From NCBI GenBank assembly GCA_046351235.1, contig JAXLYV010000004.1:434001-498000 (forward strand): a DNA stretch of 64,000 bases. Reading direction: 5' to 3'. Each line of letters opens with the position of its first letter. Position 1 is the first letter of the stretch. The position numbers were made by a program, and so were the translations under genes. The notes beneath the pieces are model-generated. The model had not been told where the DNA came from. It saw only the letters and a program-made list of their open reading frames with translations, and did no database searches. This stretch comes from JBBSAT01 sp046351235 (GTDB lineage Bacteria > Myxococcota_A > Polyangia > Polyangiales > Sandaracinaceae). Shown one piece after another: positions 1-8,827 of the stretch.

Positions 1-2380
1 GCGCGAAGTTCCGCGCGAAGGGATCGTGATCGCCGAGGCGGGCCGGCTGGTCGTACGGACGCCGACCGAGCGAGACGCATGCGACCCCGCGGACTGGATC
101 GACCTCTCTGGGGTGCACATGAAGCGCGCCGCGCCGCTCGGCCCGGAGCCGGCTCCGGCGGTCGTCCCCACGTCGGCCGCAACCTCGGCCCGCGACGCCC
201 TCGGCGATCACATCCCGTCCCGTGAGGGCGTCCCCGACAGCCTCGCCGCGATCGCGGGAGACGCCGCCCTTCCGCCCGCAGGACCGACTTGGTGGGAGCG
301 CCTCTGGGGGACGTGGCGCGGCATCGGTCGATTCGCCGGCGGCGGGAGCGAGCACGCCGGCAGCACGTCACTCGTCGGCCCAGGTCGCTCGTGGCTCGCC
401 TCGCTGCGCACGTGGCTCGACGGGCTCGTGCTGCGCTCGCGCCTGGGGCGTCTGCTCGCCCGCCGCCAGGCGGAGTACGTGACGCGCCTGCTCACGCTCC
501 TCGATGGCGACGACCTCCACGAGGCGCTCCGCTGGGCGATCCCCCTCGCCGACCGCGGCGCCGCCAGCGCGGGCGCGCCCACGCTCGCGACGCCGACGCC
601 GCGCACCTCGCTCGCCTTGCGTGGTTCCCGCGGCGCACCCACCACGGCGCTCGGGATCGGCGGGCTCTACGATCTACTCCGCGCGCGTTACGTCACGGTG
701 GCCCAGAAGCTCCAGGTGGCCGACCGGATCGACGAGGCTGCTTTCGTGCTCGCCGAATTGCTCCGCGACGCGGCGGCCGCCGTCGCGCTCCTCGAGCGAC
801 ACCGTCGCTTCGCCGAGGCGGCTCGGCTCGCAGACGCCTACCGACTACCGGCGGCGACTCGTGCTCGCGCCTGGATCCTCGCAGGCGACGCGCCACGCGC
901 GCTGAGGATCGCGCGCCGCGACGGAGACGTGGGCGTCGTGCTGGCGATGCTGCGCCGCTCGCGTCCGGATCTCGCCGATGTCCTCGCGCGCGCCTGGGCC
1001 GAAGACCTCGCGCGTGCCGGCGACTTCGTCACCGCCATCGCGACGGTCGAGGGGATCGCCGATGCAGAAGCGAGGATCCGCGAGTGGATCGAGCGAGGCC
1101 TCGGCGGCCACGACGCTGCGGCGGCAGACCTGCTCGCGCGCCGCATCGGCCTCGCACCCGAGCGGTGGCAGGACAGCCGCGCCCGCGCGCTCGCGCTGAT
1201 CGACGACGATGCGGATCCCGGCGGGCGTGCGCTGCTGACGTTCGCCGCGGCCTTGCTCCGCCACGCGTCGGGCGTGCACGGACGCGTGATCTCGCGTGCG
1301 GTGACACGCGCCGTGGTCCGCGGTTGCTACCCGACGACTCCGCACGATCTGATCCAGCGCCTCCAAGCGCATGCAAACGACGGCGCCCTTCGGGTCGACG
1401 TGGTGCGCGGGTCGCTCGCGCGCGCCAAGCCCGAGCGGCTCGTCGCGCGCGCGAGCCCGCTGGTGGTTCGCGTCGACGAGAGCGACGTGGGCACGCTGCG
1501 GGTGGCGGACGCCGCTTGGCTCCCCTCGCGGCGCGTCCTCGTCGCGCTCGGAGAGGCCGGCGCACGCCTCCAGCTCGCCGACGGCCGCGTCCGCTGCGCG
1601 TTCGACGCACCGACCGACGCCCTCGTCGTTGCCGACGCCGGCACGCGCGCTCTCGCCGTGGGCCGCACCGACTCGTTCTGCCGGCTGACGCGCCTCGACC
1701 TCCTCGATGGGCGCCGCGAGCGCTGGTGGGAAGCACCTCTCGCGAGCTTCGCGCGCACCTTCGACGGAACGAGCTGGCTCGTGAACGAGCGCGGCGGCGG
1801 AAAGCTCATCGACGTGCTCGATCCCGGATGGACCGCCCTCGACGCCGTACACGACGAGCGGTGCGTGATCGTGGAGCGCTCGGGGCGGCAGCTCGTCGTG
1901 CTCGTCGCACGCAACAGCGGTCTCGAGCTATTCGTCTACGGGTCGACCCTCGGTCGTCTCGAGCGGCGCCTGTCCCTCGAGGTCCCCGAAGGCGCCCGCG
2001 TCCATCGGCTGACGCTCGGCGGGCGCGAGCCGTGGGCGTTGCTCGAGGGCGCGCCCGGCGCGCCGCCGACCGCCGGGGCGACGCTCGCGCGCCTGAGCCC
2101 CCAGGGCCTCGTGCAGACGCCGGTGGACGGAGCGCCGTGCGGTACAGGTCTCGTGAGCAACGGCGAGCAGCTCGCCGTCGCGATGCGTATGAGCCGAGGC
2201 GTGCGCGTGGATCTGCTCACGACCGGCGGCCGGTCGCTCCTGCACGTGCTGCTCGACGGAGCACGCGACGTCTCGGTACGACTCACCCTGCACGCGCTCA
2301 CGGTCGCCGACGATCGGGGCCGCGTGCTCGTCCTCGACACGTGGAGCGGCGAGCTTCTCGCATCGTTGCGGGCGCGCTGA
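1..2380 (+). CDS. bpX6-like beta-propeller protein of a MoxR-vWA ternary system (5' partial)
   Basis: The frame is open to the left edge, so the apparent GTG at 26 is probably internal and the N-terminus is missing. The visible part has a short Pro/Ala linker, then an alpha-helical region (roughly residues 150-380 from the first visible codon) rich in LAxxLxRxGRxxEAA-type helical hairpins, including 'RIDEAAFVLAELL' and 'GDAPRALRIARRDGD'. The C-terminal ~300 residues are beta-rich, with repeated 'RVLVALGEAG' / 'LLDGRRERWW' blades that look like a WD/PQQ-type propeller. This order resembles bpX6 proteins, which by family knowledge work beside a MoxR AAA+ ATPase and a von Willebrand A protein in NTP-dependent, conflict-like ternary systems. 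Those partners would lie left of the window, so the assignment rests on overall resemblance. No signal peptide can be assessed. A generic beta-propeller protein is the alternative. Confidence 0.55.
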   Translation, partial: REVPREGIVIAEAGRLVVRTPTERDACDPADWIDLSGVHMKRAAPLGPEPAPAVVPTSAATSARDALGDHIPSREGVPDSLAAIAGDAALPPAGPTWWERLWGTWRGIGRFAGGGSEHAGSTSLVGPGRSWLASLRTWLDGLVLRSRLGRLLARRQAEYVTRLLTLLDGDDLHEALRWAIPLADRGAASAGAPTLATPTPRTSLALRGSRGAPTTALGIGGLYDLLRARYVTVAQKLQVADRIDEAAFVLAELLRDAAAAVALLERHRRFAEAARLADAYRLPAATRARAWILAGDAPRALRIARRDGDVGVVLAMLRRSRPDLADVLARAWAEDLARAGDFVTAIATVEGIADAEARIREWIERGLGGHDAAAADLLARRIGLAPERWQDSRARALALIDDDADPGGRALLTFAAALLRHASGVHGRVISRAVTRAVVRGCYPTTPHDLIQRLQAHANDGALRVDVVRGSLARAKPERLVARASPLVVRVDESDVGTLRVADAAWLPSRRVLVALGEAGARLQLADGRVRCAFDAPTDALVVADAGTRALAVGRTDSFCRLTRLDLLDGRRERWWEAPLASFARTFDGTSWLVNERGGGKLIDVLDPGWTALDAVHDERCVIVERSGRQLVVLVARNSGLELFVYGSTLGRLERRLSLEVPEGARVHRLTLGGREPWALLEGAPGAPPTAGATLARLSPQGLVQTPVDGAPCGTGLVSNGEQLAVAMRMSRGVRVDLLTTGGRSLLHVLLDGARDVSVRLTLHALTVADDRGRVLVLDTWSGELLASLRAR

Positions 2381-2498
2381 TCTCGCTCTCGCTCGAGAGC
2401 TGCACGATCGACCACGTCTGCCTGCTCGCCGCCATCCCGGGGACGCCGTAGCCATCGACGTGGATCGCCGGGTCGATCCGAGGTAGTCAGAACGCTGC

Positions 2499-4976
2499 AT
2501 GGGTGCACGAGGCAGCGGGCTCAGCGCGGCCGGGGCCGAGGCTCGCCTCGCGGCGGACGGGCCCAACGCGCTTCCGCGTGCCGAGCCGATCCCCGCGTGG
2601 CGGCGCTTCTTCGGTCAGTTCGCCGGTGCGCTCGTCCGCATCCTGCTCGTCGCGCTCGCGATCGATCTGGGGCTCTGGGCGTGGGAGGGAGCCGCGACCG
2701 TCCCCATCGAGTCGATCGCCATCGGCGCGATCCTGCTCGTGAACGCCGTGCTCGGCGCCTATCAGGAGTTTCGCTCCGAGCAGGCGCTCGCTCAGCTCGA
2801 GGCGATGAGCGCGCCGCTCGCGTGGGTGGTTCGCGAGGGGGCGCTCGTGCACGTGGCCACCCGAACGCTCGTGCGCGGGGACGTCGTCCGCGTCGAGAGC
2901 GGCGAGCGCGTCCCGGCCGACGGCGTGCTCCTCGAGGCCGAGGGCCTCGCCGTCGACGAGTCGATCCTCACCGGCGAGTCGCTCTCGATCGATCGCACGG
3001 TCGGCGACGAAGTGCAGAGCGGCACGCTGGCCGTCCGTGGCCGCGGCTACTTCGAGGTCCGTCGCACCGGCCCGCGCAGCACGATGGGCAAGATCGCCGC
3101 CTTGATCGGCACGGTGCCGCCGGTGCCCACCCCGCTCGAGCGACGCCTCGACGTCCTGGGGAACCAGATCGGGCTCGTGGTGGGTGGGCTGGCGGTGGGG
3201 TTGCTGGTGGCAGGTGTCGCCGCCGAGGGGCTCGAGCGCTTCTCGGAGATCCTGATCTTCGCGGTCGCGCTCGCCGTGGCGGCGGTGCCGGAGGGCATGG
3301 CCGCCGTGGTGACGCTGACCCTCGCGTTGGGCGTGCAGCGCATGGCCACGAGGCGCGCCGTGGTGCGACGGCTGGCGGCCGTGGAGTCGCTCGGCTCGGT
3401 CACGGTGATCGCGACCGACAAGACGGGAACGCTGACCGAGAACCAGATGCGCGTGCATGCGCTCGAGGCCGTCGATCGCGCGCGCGCCCTGCGTGCGATG
3501 GTCTTCGCCAACGATGCCGACACGAGCGCCGAGGCCGGCGACCCGCTCGAGCTCGGGCTCTACGCGTTCGCACGCAGCGAGGGCCTCGACCCGGCGGCGC
3601 TGCGCGCGCGGCACCCCCGCACGAGCGGACGGCCCTTCGACAGCGCGTGGAAGTACATGCGCGCGACGCTGGACGACGAGGGGCCGCGCTCCTACCTCAA
3701 GGGCGCGCCCGAGGCGCTGCTCGCGCGCTGCGAGCTGACCCCGGAAGAGCGCACGCGGTGGAGCGAGCGCGCGGAGGTCGCGGCGAGCGCGGGGCACCGC
3801 GTGCTCGCGCTCGCGACCGGTGGGGGCGAGACCGAGGAGCGCCTCGAGCTGCTCGGCCTCGTGCTGCTCTGGGATCCTCCGCGTGCGGAGGTGCCCGACG
3901 CGATCGCTGCCGCACAGAGCGCGGGGATCCGCGTCGTGATGATCACCGGCGATCACCCGGGCACCGCGGCGGCGATCGCCCGGGCCATCGGCATGCGCGA
4001 CGTGCGCGCACGAACCGGCGCCGAGCTCGACGGCCTCGACGACGCCGGCTGGAAGAGCGCGGTCCGCGAGGCGAGCGTGTTCGCGCGCGTCACGCCCGAC
4101 CACAAGCTGCGGCTCGTCGAGGCCCTCCGCGCGACGGGCAACGTCGTGGCGATGACGGGCGACGGAGTGAACGACGCGCCCGCGCTCAAGCGCGCCGACG
4201 TCGGCGTGGCGATGGGCAAGCGTGGCAGCGACGTCGCCCGGGAGGTCGCGGATCTGGTGCTGCTCGACGACAACTTCGCGACGATCGTCGGCGCGATCGA
4301 AGAAGGCCGGAGCATCTACCAGAACATCCAGTCGTTCATCCGATTCACGTTCTCCACCAACGTCGCGCTGGTGCTGCTCGTGGTCATCGGCGCCGTGGGC
4401 GCGTACGTCGAAGGGCTGCGCCGTCCGACCGGCGAGCTGCTCCTGCCCCTGACGGCGCTCCAGCTCTTGTGGATCAACTTCCTCGGCGACGGGCCGCCCG
4501 CGCTCGCGCTCGCGGTCGATCGCGCCCCCGACGTGATGGCGCGGCCGCCACGCGACGCGAACGCCTGGATCCTCGACGGCCCCTCGCTCCGCTTCGTCGG
4601 GATGGCCGGCCTCGCCAAGGGCACGCTCGGTCTCGCGGTGCTGCTCGTCGGCCCCATGGCAGGCCTCTCGCACGCCGCGACGCAGGCGCTCGTGTTCCAC
4701 TACCACGCGGTCGCGAAGCTGATGACCTCGCTCCCTGCGCGCCGCGTCGCGAGCCGGCCGCTGCCGAACGTCGTGCTGCTCGGCTCGCTCGTGCTCGGGA
4801 TCGGCCTGCAGTCGCTCGTGTTCTTCGTGCCGCCCGTGGCCGAGGCGCTCGAGGTCGCGCCGATCGACGTTCCCACCACCTTCGTCTTCTTCGGCTGCGT
4901 GCTGGTCAGCTGGCTCGCGGCCGAGCTCGCAGCGCGGCTGGTCTCCGCCCGCGTCTCCCGCACCTCGCGCGGCTGA
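2499..4976 (+). CDS. Cation-translocating P-type ATPase (Ca2+-type, P2)
   Basis: An 825-residue membrane pump that should use ATP to move a cation, most likely Ca2+, across the cytoplasmic membrane through a phospho-aspartate intermediate. Visible motifs are the actuator TGES (about residue 158), PEG in M4 (about 264), the phosphorylation loop DKTGT with Asp307, and the hinge TGDGVNDAP from residue 553. Several hydrophobic C-terminal segments follow. The PEG(M) motif and the SERCA/PMR1-like C-terminal half place it in type II rather than among heavy-metal P1B pumps, and no CxxC or His-rich metal-binding domain is present. The N-terminus is short: it begins at 'GLSAAGAEARLAADGPNALP', so the first helix of the usual cation-ATPase N domain is missing or the real start differs. 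It stands alone, 118 bases after the preceding gene. The ion is not determined by sequence alone. Confidence 0.9.
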   Translation: MGARGSGLSAAGAEARLAADGPNALPRAEPIPAWRRFFGQFAGALVRILLVALAIDLGLWAWEGAATVPIESIAIGAILLVNAVLGAYQEFRSEQALAQLEAMSAPLAWVVREGALVHVATRTLVRGDVVRVESGERVPADGVLLEAEGLAVDESILTGESLSIDRTVGDEVQSGTLAVRGRGYFEVRRTGPRSTMGKIAALIGTVPPVPTPLERRLDVLGNQIGLVVGGLAVGLLVAGVAAEGLERFSEILIFAVALAVAAVPEGMAAVVTLTLALGVQRMATRRAVVRRLAAVESLGSVTVIATDKTGTLTENQMRVHALEAVDRARALRAMVFANDADTSAEAGDPLELGLYAFARSEGLDPAALRARHPRTSGRPFDSAWKYMRATLDDEGPRSYLKGAPEALLARCELTPEERTRWSERAEVAASAGHRVLALATGGGETEERLELLGLVLLWDPPRAEVPDAIAAAQSAGIRVVMITGDHPGTAAAIARAIGMRDVRARTGAELDGLDDAGWKSAVREASVFARVTPDHKLRLVEALRATGNVVAMTGDGVNDAPALKRADVGVAMGKRGSDVAREVADLVLLDDNFATIVGAIEEGRSIYQNIQSFIRFTFSTNVALVLLVVIGAVGAYVEGLRRPTGELLLPLTALQLLWINFLGDGPPALALAVDRAPDVMARPPRDANAWILDGPSLRFVGMAGLAKGTLGLAVLLVGPMAGLSHAATQALVFHYHAVAKLMTSLPARRVASRPLPNVVLLGSLVLGIGLQSLVFFVPPVAEALEVAPIDVPTTFVFFGCVLVSWLAAELAARLVSARVSRTSRG

Positions 4977-5030
4977 GGATCCCGAGGCGCCGCGCGGCGC
5001 ACCGCTCGCGATCGTGTACGCTCGGCCCCG

Positions 5031-6929
5031 ATGAGAGAGAGGTACGTCCGCCTCGCGGCAGCGCTCACCCTCGTGCTGTCCTGGCTCGCGAGCTGGGTCG
5101 CGATCGGCCAGGTGCGCACGAGCAGCGACACGATGGACGTGAGCGAGATCCAGCCGGGCATGCGCGGCTACGGGCTCACGGTGTTCCGCGGCACGACGCC
5201 CGAGCGATTCGACATCGAGGTCGTCGACGTGCTGCACGGCTTCCGGCCCGATCAGGACCTCATCATCATCCACTGCGAGCACCCGATCCTCGAGGACGCG
5301 AACACCGTCGGCGGGATGAGCGGGAGCCCCATCTTCATCGACGATCGGCTCGTCGGCGCGTACTCGTATGGCTGGCCCTTCGGGCGGCATCCCTACGCGG
5401 GCGTCACGCCGATCAGCAACATGCTGCGCGAGCTGCGCCGCCCGACGCGGCCCACCTCGTTCCCCGGCGCCTCGCCGGTGCCCACCACGCGGCCCTCGAC
5501 CGGGAGCGCGGCGCGCGAGCGGCGTCGCCCGCGGCTCGGCGGGATCACGCCCTATCTCGGCGATCACCGCGCATCGGCGTTCGCCGCGCTCGAGGACATG
5601 GCGCGTCACGTGCTGCCGGCCGCGGACGACGCGGCGGGCTCGACCTGGATGCCGGCCTCGACGCCGATGCTCGTCGGCGGCTTCGACGACGCGAGCGTGA
5701 ACATGCTCGCCCAGGCCTACGCGCCGCTCGGCATCGACGTGCTCCAGGCGGGCGGCACCGGCACGATGTCGAGCACGACGACGCCCGCGCCTCGCTTCGT
5801 CGACGGCGGGGGCCTCGCCGTCACGCTCGCGCGCGGCGACGTCTCGAGCACCGTCATCGGTACCGTCACCCACGTGGAGGGCGATCGCCTGGTCGCCTTC
5901 GGCCACCCGATGCTCGAGATCGGCGAGGTCGGCTATCCGACGGCCGTCGCGCGCGTGCTGCACATCCTCTCCACCGTGCAGCGCTCGTTCAAGATCGCAG
6001 AGCCGATCGCGCCGCTCGGCACGCTGGTGCAGGACCGGCAGGCGGCGATCGTCGTCGACACGTCGATGCAGCCCGCGATGATCCCGGTGCACCTGCACCT
6101 CTCGGGGATCCCCGACACCGAGCGCAGCGAGTGGAACTTCGAGATCGCGAGCCATCGCTCGTCGACCGGCACGCTGCTCACGACGAGCATCCAGAGCGCC
6201 GTGAAGAGCGTCGCGGGCGACGCCGAGTACGTGACGTTCGAGGCCACGAGCCGCGTCTCGTTCGCGGGCGTGCGCACGCCCGTCGAGGTGATCGACCACG
6301 GCTTCAGCTCGACCGGCGCGCACCAGACCAGCGCGCTCGGTCAGCTGCGCGCCTTCGACCTGATCGAGGCCGCGTACGCGAATCCCTTCGAGGACACTCG
6401 CCTGACCGAGATCTCGATCGATCTCGCGCTCCACTTCGAGCACCACACGGCCGAGATCGTGGACGCGCAGGTCGACGCGACCGAGGTCGACCCGGGAGAC
6501 GACGTGCCGGTGCGCATCGTGCTGCGCCCCTGGGACAGCGAAGAGCAGACGATCCGGACGACCGTCCACGTGCCCGAGAGCGCGGCGGGCGACGCGATCT
6601 CGCTCCTCGTGCAGCCCGGCGGCGACGTGGAGCCGGAGCGCCCCGAGCCGCACAGCCTCGCCGACGTGCTCGCCGCGATCTCGCACCGCTACGACACGCG
6701 CTCCGTGGTGCTCTCGCTGCGTCTGCCGGGCCGCGGCCTGCGCGCGCCCGGCCACGTCGCGACCTCGCTGCCGATGAGCGTCATCGACGCGCTCCAGCAG
6801 ACGGGCGATGGCGATCGCGTCCACGAGATCGCGACGCACGCGCGCAGCGCGGTCCCGACCGACTACGTGCTCGAGGGCGGCGCGCGCCTCGAGCTCACCG
6901 TGCGGCGCCTGGCGCGCGAAGAAGACTGA
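5031..6929 (+). CDS. SpoIVB (S55)-family peptidase-like exported protein
   Basis: A 632-residue protein with one N-terminal hydrophobic segment (about residues 5-26) acting as signal or anchor. After it comes 'IQPGMRGYGLTVFRG', and then the S55 signature GGMSGSPIF at residues 94-102, which carries the candidate nucleophile serine. A second block, 'GDRLVAFGHPMLEIGEVGYP', matches the conserved GHP region of SpoIVB-type peptidases. In Bacillus, SpoIVB is a signalling serine peptidase that triggers sigma-K processing. Deltaproteobacteria and myxobacteria carry longer relatives of unknown role, and this is one of those. The C-terminal ~200 residues are beta-rich and unassigned. It stands alone; no Shine-Dalgarno is visible but a TACGCT hexamer ends 8 bases before ATG, fitting a leaderless transcript. 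The family is well supported; the substrate is unknown. Confidence 0.82.
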   Translation: MRERYVRLAAALTLVLSWLASWVAIGQVRTSSDTMDVSEIQPGMRGYGLTVFRGTTPERFDIEVVDVLHGFRPDQDLIIIHCEHPILEDANTVGGMSGSPIFIDDRLVGAYSYGWPFGRHPYAGVTPISNMLRELRRPTRPTSFPGASPVPTTRPSTGSAARERRRPRLGGITPYLGDHRASAFAALEDMARHVLPAADDAAGSTWMPASTPMLVGGFDDASVNMLAQAYAPLGIDVLQAGGTGTMSSTTTPAPRFVDGGGLAVTLARGDVSSTVIGTVTHVEGDRLVAFGHPMLEIGEVGYPTAVARVLHILSTVQRSFKIAEPIAPLGTLVQDRQAAIVVDTSMQPAMIPVHLHLSGIPDTERSEWNFEIASHRSSTGTLLTTSIQSAVKSVAGDAEYVTFEATSRVSFAGVRTPVEVIDHGFSSTGAHQTSALGQLRAFDLIEAAYANPFEDTRLTEISIDLALHFEHHTAEIVDAQVDATEVDPGDDVPVRIVLRPWDSEEQTIRTTVHVPESAAGDAISLLVQPGGDVEPERPEPHSLADVLAAISHRYDTRSVVLSLRLPGRGLRAPGHVATSLPMSVIDALQQTGDGDRVHEIATHARSAVPTDYVLEGGARLELTVRRLAREED

Positions 6930-6944
6930 AGGAGCGCGCCGTGA

Positions 6945-7391
6945 TCAGGCGAGGGTGTCTTCGCCCTCGAGCGGCGGCATGTGCTCGAGCTCCCACTTCT
7001 CCTCGAGCCACTCGAGCAGATCGCCCTCGCCCTCGCCGATCACGTCGGAAGCGGCCACCTCGAAGAGCAGCGCGTGCATCGCCTCGCGCGCGCTCTGGCG
7101 CGTGATCTCGAGCGCGGCAGCGCGGAGCCTGGCGTCGTCGGGGTACGCGTCGGCCGACTGCTCGATGCGCTCGAAGAGCTTCGTCTCGCCGATCGGCGAG
7201 AGGGGCGCCTCGCCGCGGTAAGGGGCGCCACTCGCCGCATCCTCCGACTCGGCCACCTCGAGCGCCACGCGCGAGAGCGCCTCGCGCTCGGCCTCGGTGA
7301 AGCGCCCGTCCATGCGGATGAGCTTGCGGAGCAAGCCCGCGAACGTGAGCATCTCTTTCGGCGTGAGGCGTTCGATCTCTTGGTCGGCCAT
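6945..7391 (-). CDS. TerB-like small acidic helical protein
   Basis: A 148-residue protein started at the ATG of MADQEIERLTPKEM; the frame extends upstream, but that part has no family-like sequence. It is all-helical by appearance and contains 'LLRKLIRMDGRFTEAEREAL', the pattern of TerB/DjlA-type helical domains in which an acidic DGxxxxxE segment may bind metal. The second half is strongly acidic ('EGEGDLLEWLEEKWELEH'). No signal peptide, so cytoplasmic. It is convergent with the preceding peptidase gene (15 bases apart) and divergent from the RegB-like kinase. The TerB resemblance is moderate; hypothetical protein is the safe label. Confidence 0.6.
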   Translation of the reverse strand: MADQEIERLTPKEMLTFAGLLRKLIRMDGRFTEAEREALSRVALEVAESEDAASGAPYRGEAPLSPIGETKLFERIEQSADAYPDDARLRAAALEITRQSAREAMHALLFEVAASDVIGEGEGDLLEWLEEKWELEHMPPLEGEDTLA

Positions 7392-7588
7392 GGCGCGGAG
7401 GATGCCATTTCTGGCTCTGGAGACGCGCGGGAATTCGTCGTGGTCGCGGCACGTTGTCCACCGCCTGCGGTGAATCGTCGCACTCGCGCCGGGCACGCAT
7501 CCCGGCTGCTAAGGCCTCCGCCGAGATGTCCGCCGTGGCACCGGCCGCCGGCGCTCCGCCTCTGCGCGGCAGCGCTACATTCGACGCG

Positions 7589-8827
7589 ATGAGCGAGGTC
7601 GCCACCCTCGTGCGTTTCCGCTGGGCCGCGCTGCTCGCGCAGCTCGTCGCGCTCGTCGCCTCCACGCTGGTGCTCGGGATCGCGCTGCCGCTCGCGCCGC
7701 TCGGGGCGCTCCTCGCGATCTTCGCACTGAGCAACGGCGCCCTCGCCTACCGGCCCTCGCGGCGCGCCGTCGGCCCGGTGATCCTCGGCGACGTCGTGCT
7801 CCTCACGCTCGCGCTCGCGCTCGCCGGTGGCCCCTCGAACCCGTTCTCGATCGTCTATCTGGTCTACGTCACGCTCGCGTCGGTCGCCGTGCCGGGGGGC
7901 TACGCCTGGGCCACGGTCGTCCTCTCGGCGCTCGGCTACGGCGCGCTCTTCTTCGTCGCGCCCGGCGATCCCCACGCGCATCACCACCACCCGGGCATGA
8001 GTGCCGGCGGCGCGGGTGACACCTTCTCCCTCCACCTGCAGGGCATGTGGGCCGCGTTCACCATCGCGGCGGTCCTCATCGCCGTGTTCGTCACGCGCGT
8101 CTCTCGCGCGCTCGCCACCGAGCGCGAGAACGTCGCGCGCACGGCGCGCCTGCTCGGCCTGACCACGCTCGCCGCGGGCGCGGCGCACGAGCTCGCGACG
8201 CCGCTCTCCACGATCAAGACGATCGCCGGCGAGCTCGAGCGTGCCCTCGAGGACCGGCCGGACCTGGAAGACCTCCGCGACGACGCGCGCCTCGTGCGCC
8301 AGGAGGTCGACCGCAGCCGCGCCGTGCTGGAACGCCTCTCGCTGCGCGCCGGCGAGCTGCGCGGCGAGGCGGCCGCGCCCATGCGCCTCGGCGATCTCGC
8401 CTCGAGCCTCGCCGAGCTCCCGGAAGCGCTGCGCACGCGCGTCGATCTGAGCTGCACCGCGCCCGATCGCGAGGCCACGGTGCCGCGGCGCGCGCTCGCG
8501 CAGGTGGTGACGAGCCTCGTGAAGAACGGCCTCGACGCCAGCGGCGAGACGGGCCGCGTCGATCTGCGCCTACGCGTGGCCGATCGCAGCCTCGTGATCG
8601 AGGTCGAGGACCACGGCAGCGGCATGAGCGAGGACGCGCTCGCGCGCGCGGGCGAGCCCTTCTTCACCACGAAGGAGCCCGGGCGTGGCATGGGCCTCGG
8701 CCTCTTCCTCGCGCGCACGCTCGTGAGCCAGCTCGGTGGCACGCTCGATCTCGTGTCGAGCGTGGGGCGCGGCACCTGTGTGACGGTGAAGCTCCCGACG
8801 AGCGCGGGGGAAGGAGCCGTCGCATGA
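7589..8827 (+). CDS. regB: RegB/PrrB-like redox sensor histidine kinase
   Basis: A 412-residue sensor kinase with about six N-terminal membrane segments, including the heptapeptide GGPSNPF, which matches the GGxxNPF quinone-binding motif of RegB/PrrB. The H-box is AAGAAHELATPLS with the phosphorylated His encoded at 8186-8188, followed by N ('VVTSLVKNGLDAS'), G1 ('VEDHGSGM') and G2 ('GRGMGLGLFLARTL') boxes. RegB senses the ubiquinone/redox state and phosphorylates RegA. The redox-active Cys expected in the 'VxRCRxIL' stretch ~40 residues after the His is Ser here (RSR, codon 8315-8317). I chose ATG 7589 because TACATT ends 7 bases upstream and the kinase family starts close to the first membrane helix; ATG 7526 is an alternative. 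Its stop overlaps the ATG of the regulator gene (ATGA). Confidence 0.88.
   Translation: MSEVATLVRFRWAALLAQLVALVASTLVLGIALPLAPLGALLAIFALSNGALAYRPSRRAVGPVILGDVVLLTLALALAGGPSNPFSIVYLVYVTLASVAVPGGYAWATVVLSALGYGALFFVAPGDPHAHHHHPGMSAGGAGDTFSLHLQGMWAAFTIAAVLIAVFVTRVSRALATERENVARTARLLGLTTLAAGAAHELATPLSTIKTIAGELERALEDRPDLEDLRDDARLVRQEVDRSRAVLERLSLRAGELRGEAAAPMRLGDLASSLAELPEALRTRVDLSCTAPDREATVPRRALAQVVTSLVKNGLDASGETGRVDLRLRVADRSLVIEVEDHGSGMSEDALARAGEPFFTTKEPGRGMGLGLFLARTLVSQLGGTLDLVSSVGRGTCVTVKLPTSAGEGAVA

Noticed and set aside
2487..6839. Very long minus-strand frame (1450 codons) opposite the P-type ATPase and S55 peptidase genes
   Set aside because: It is low-complexity Arg/Ala/Glu/His sequence with no domain, lying opposite two convincing genes; a product of the G+C-rich codon bias.
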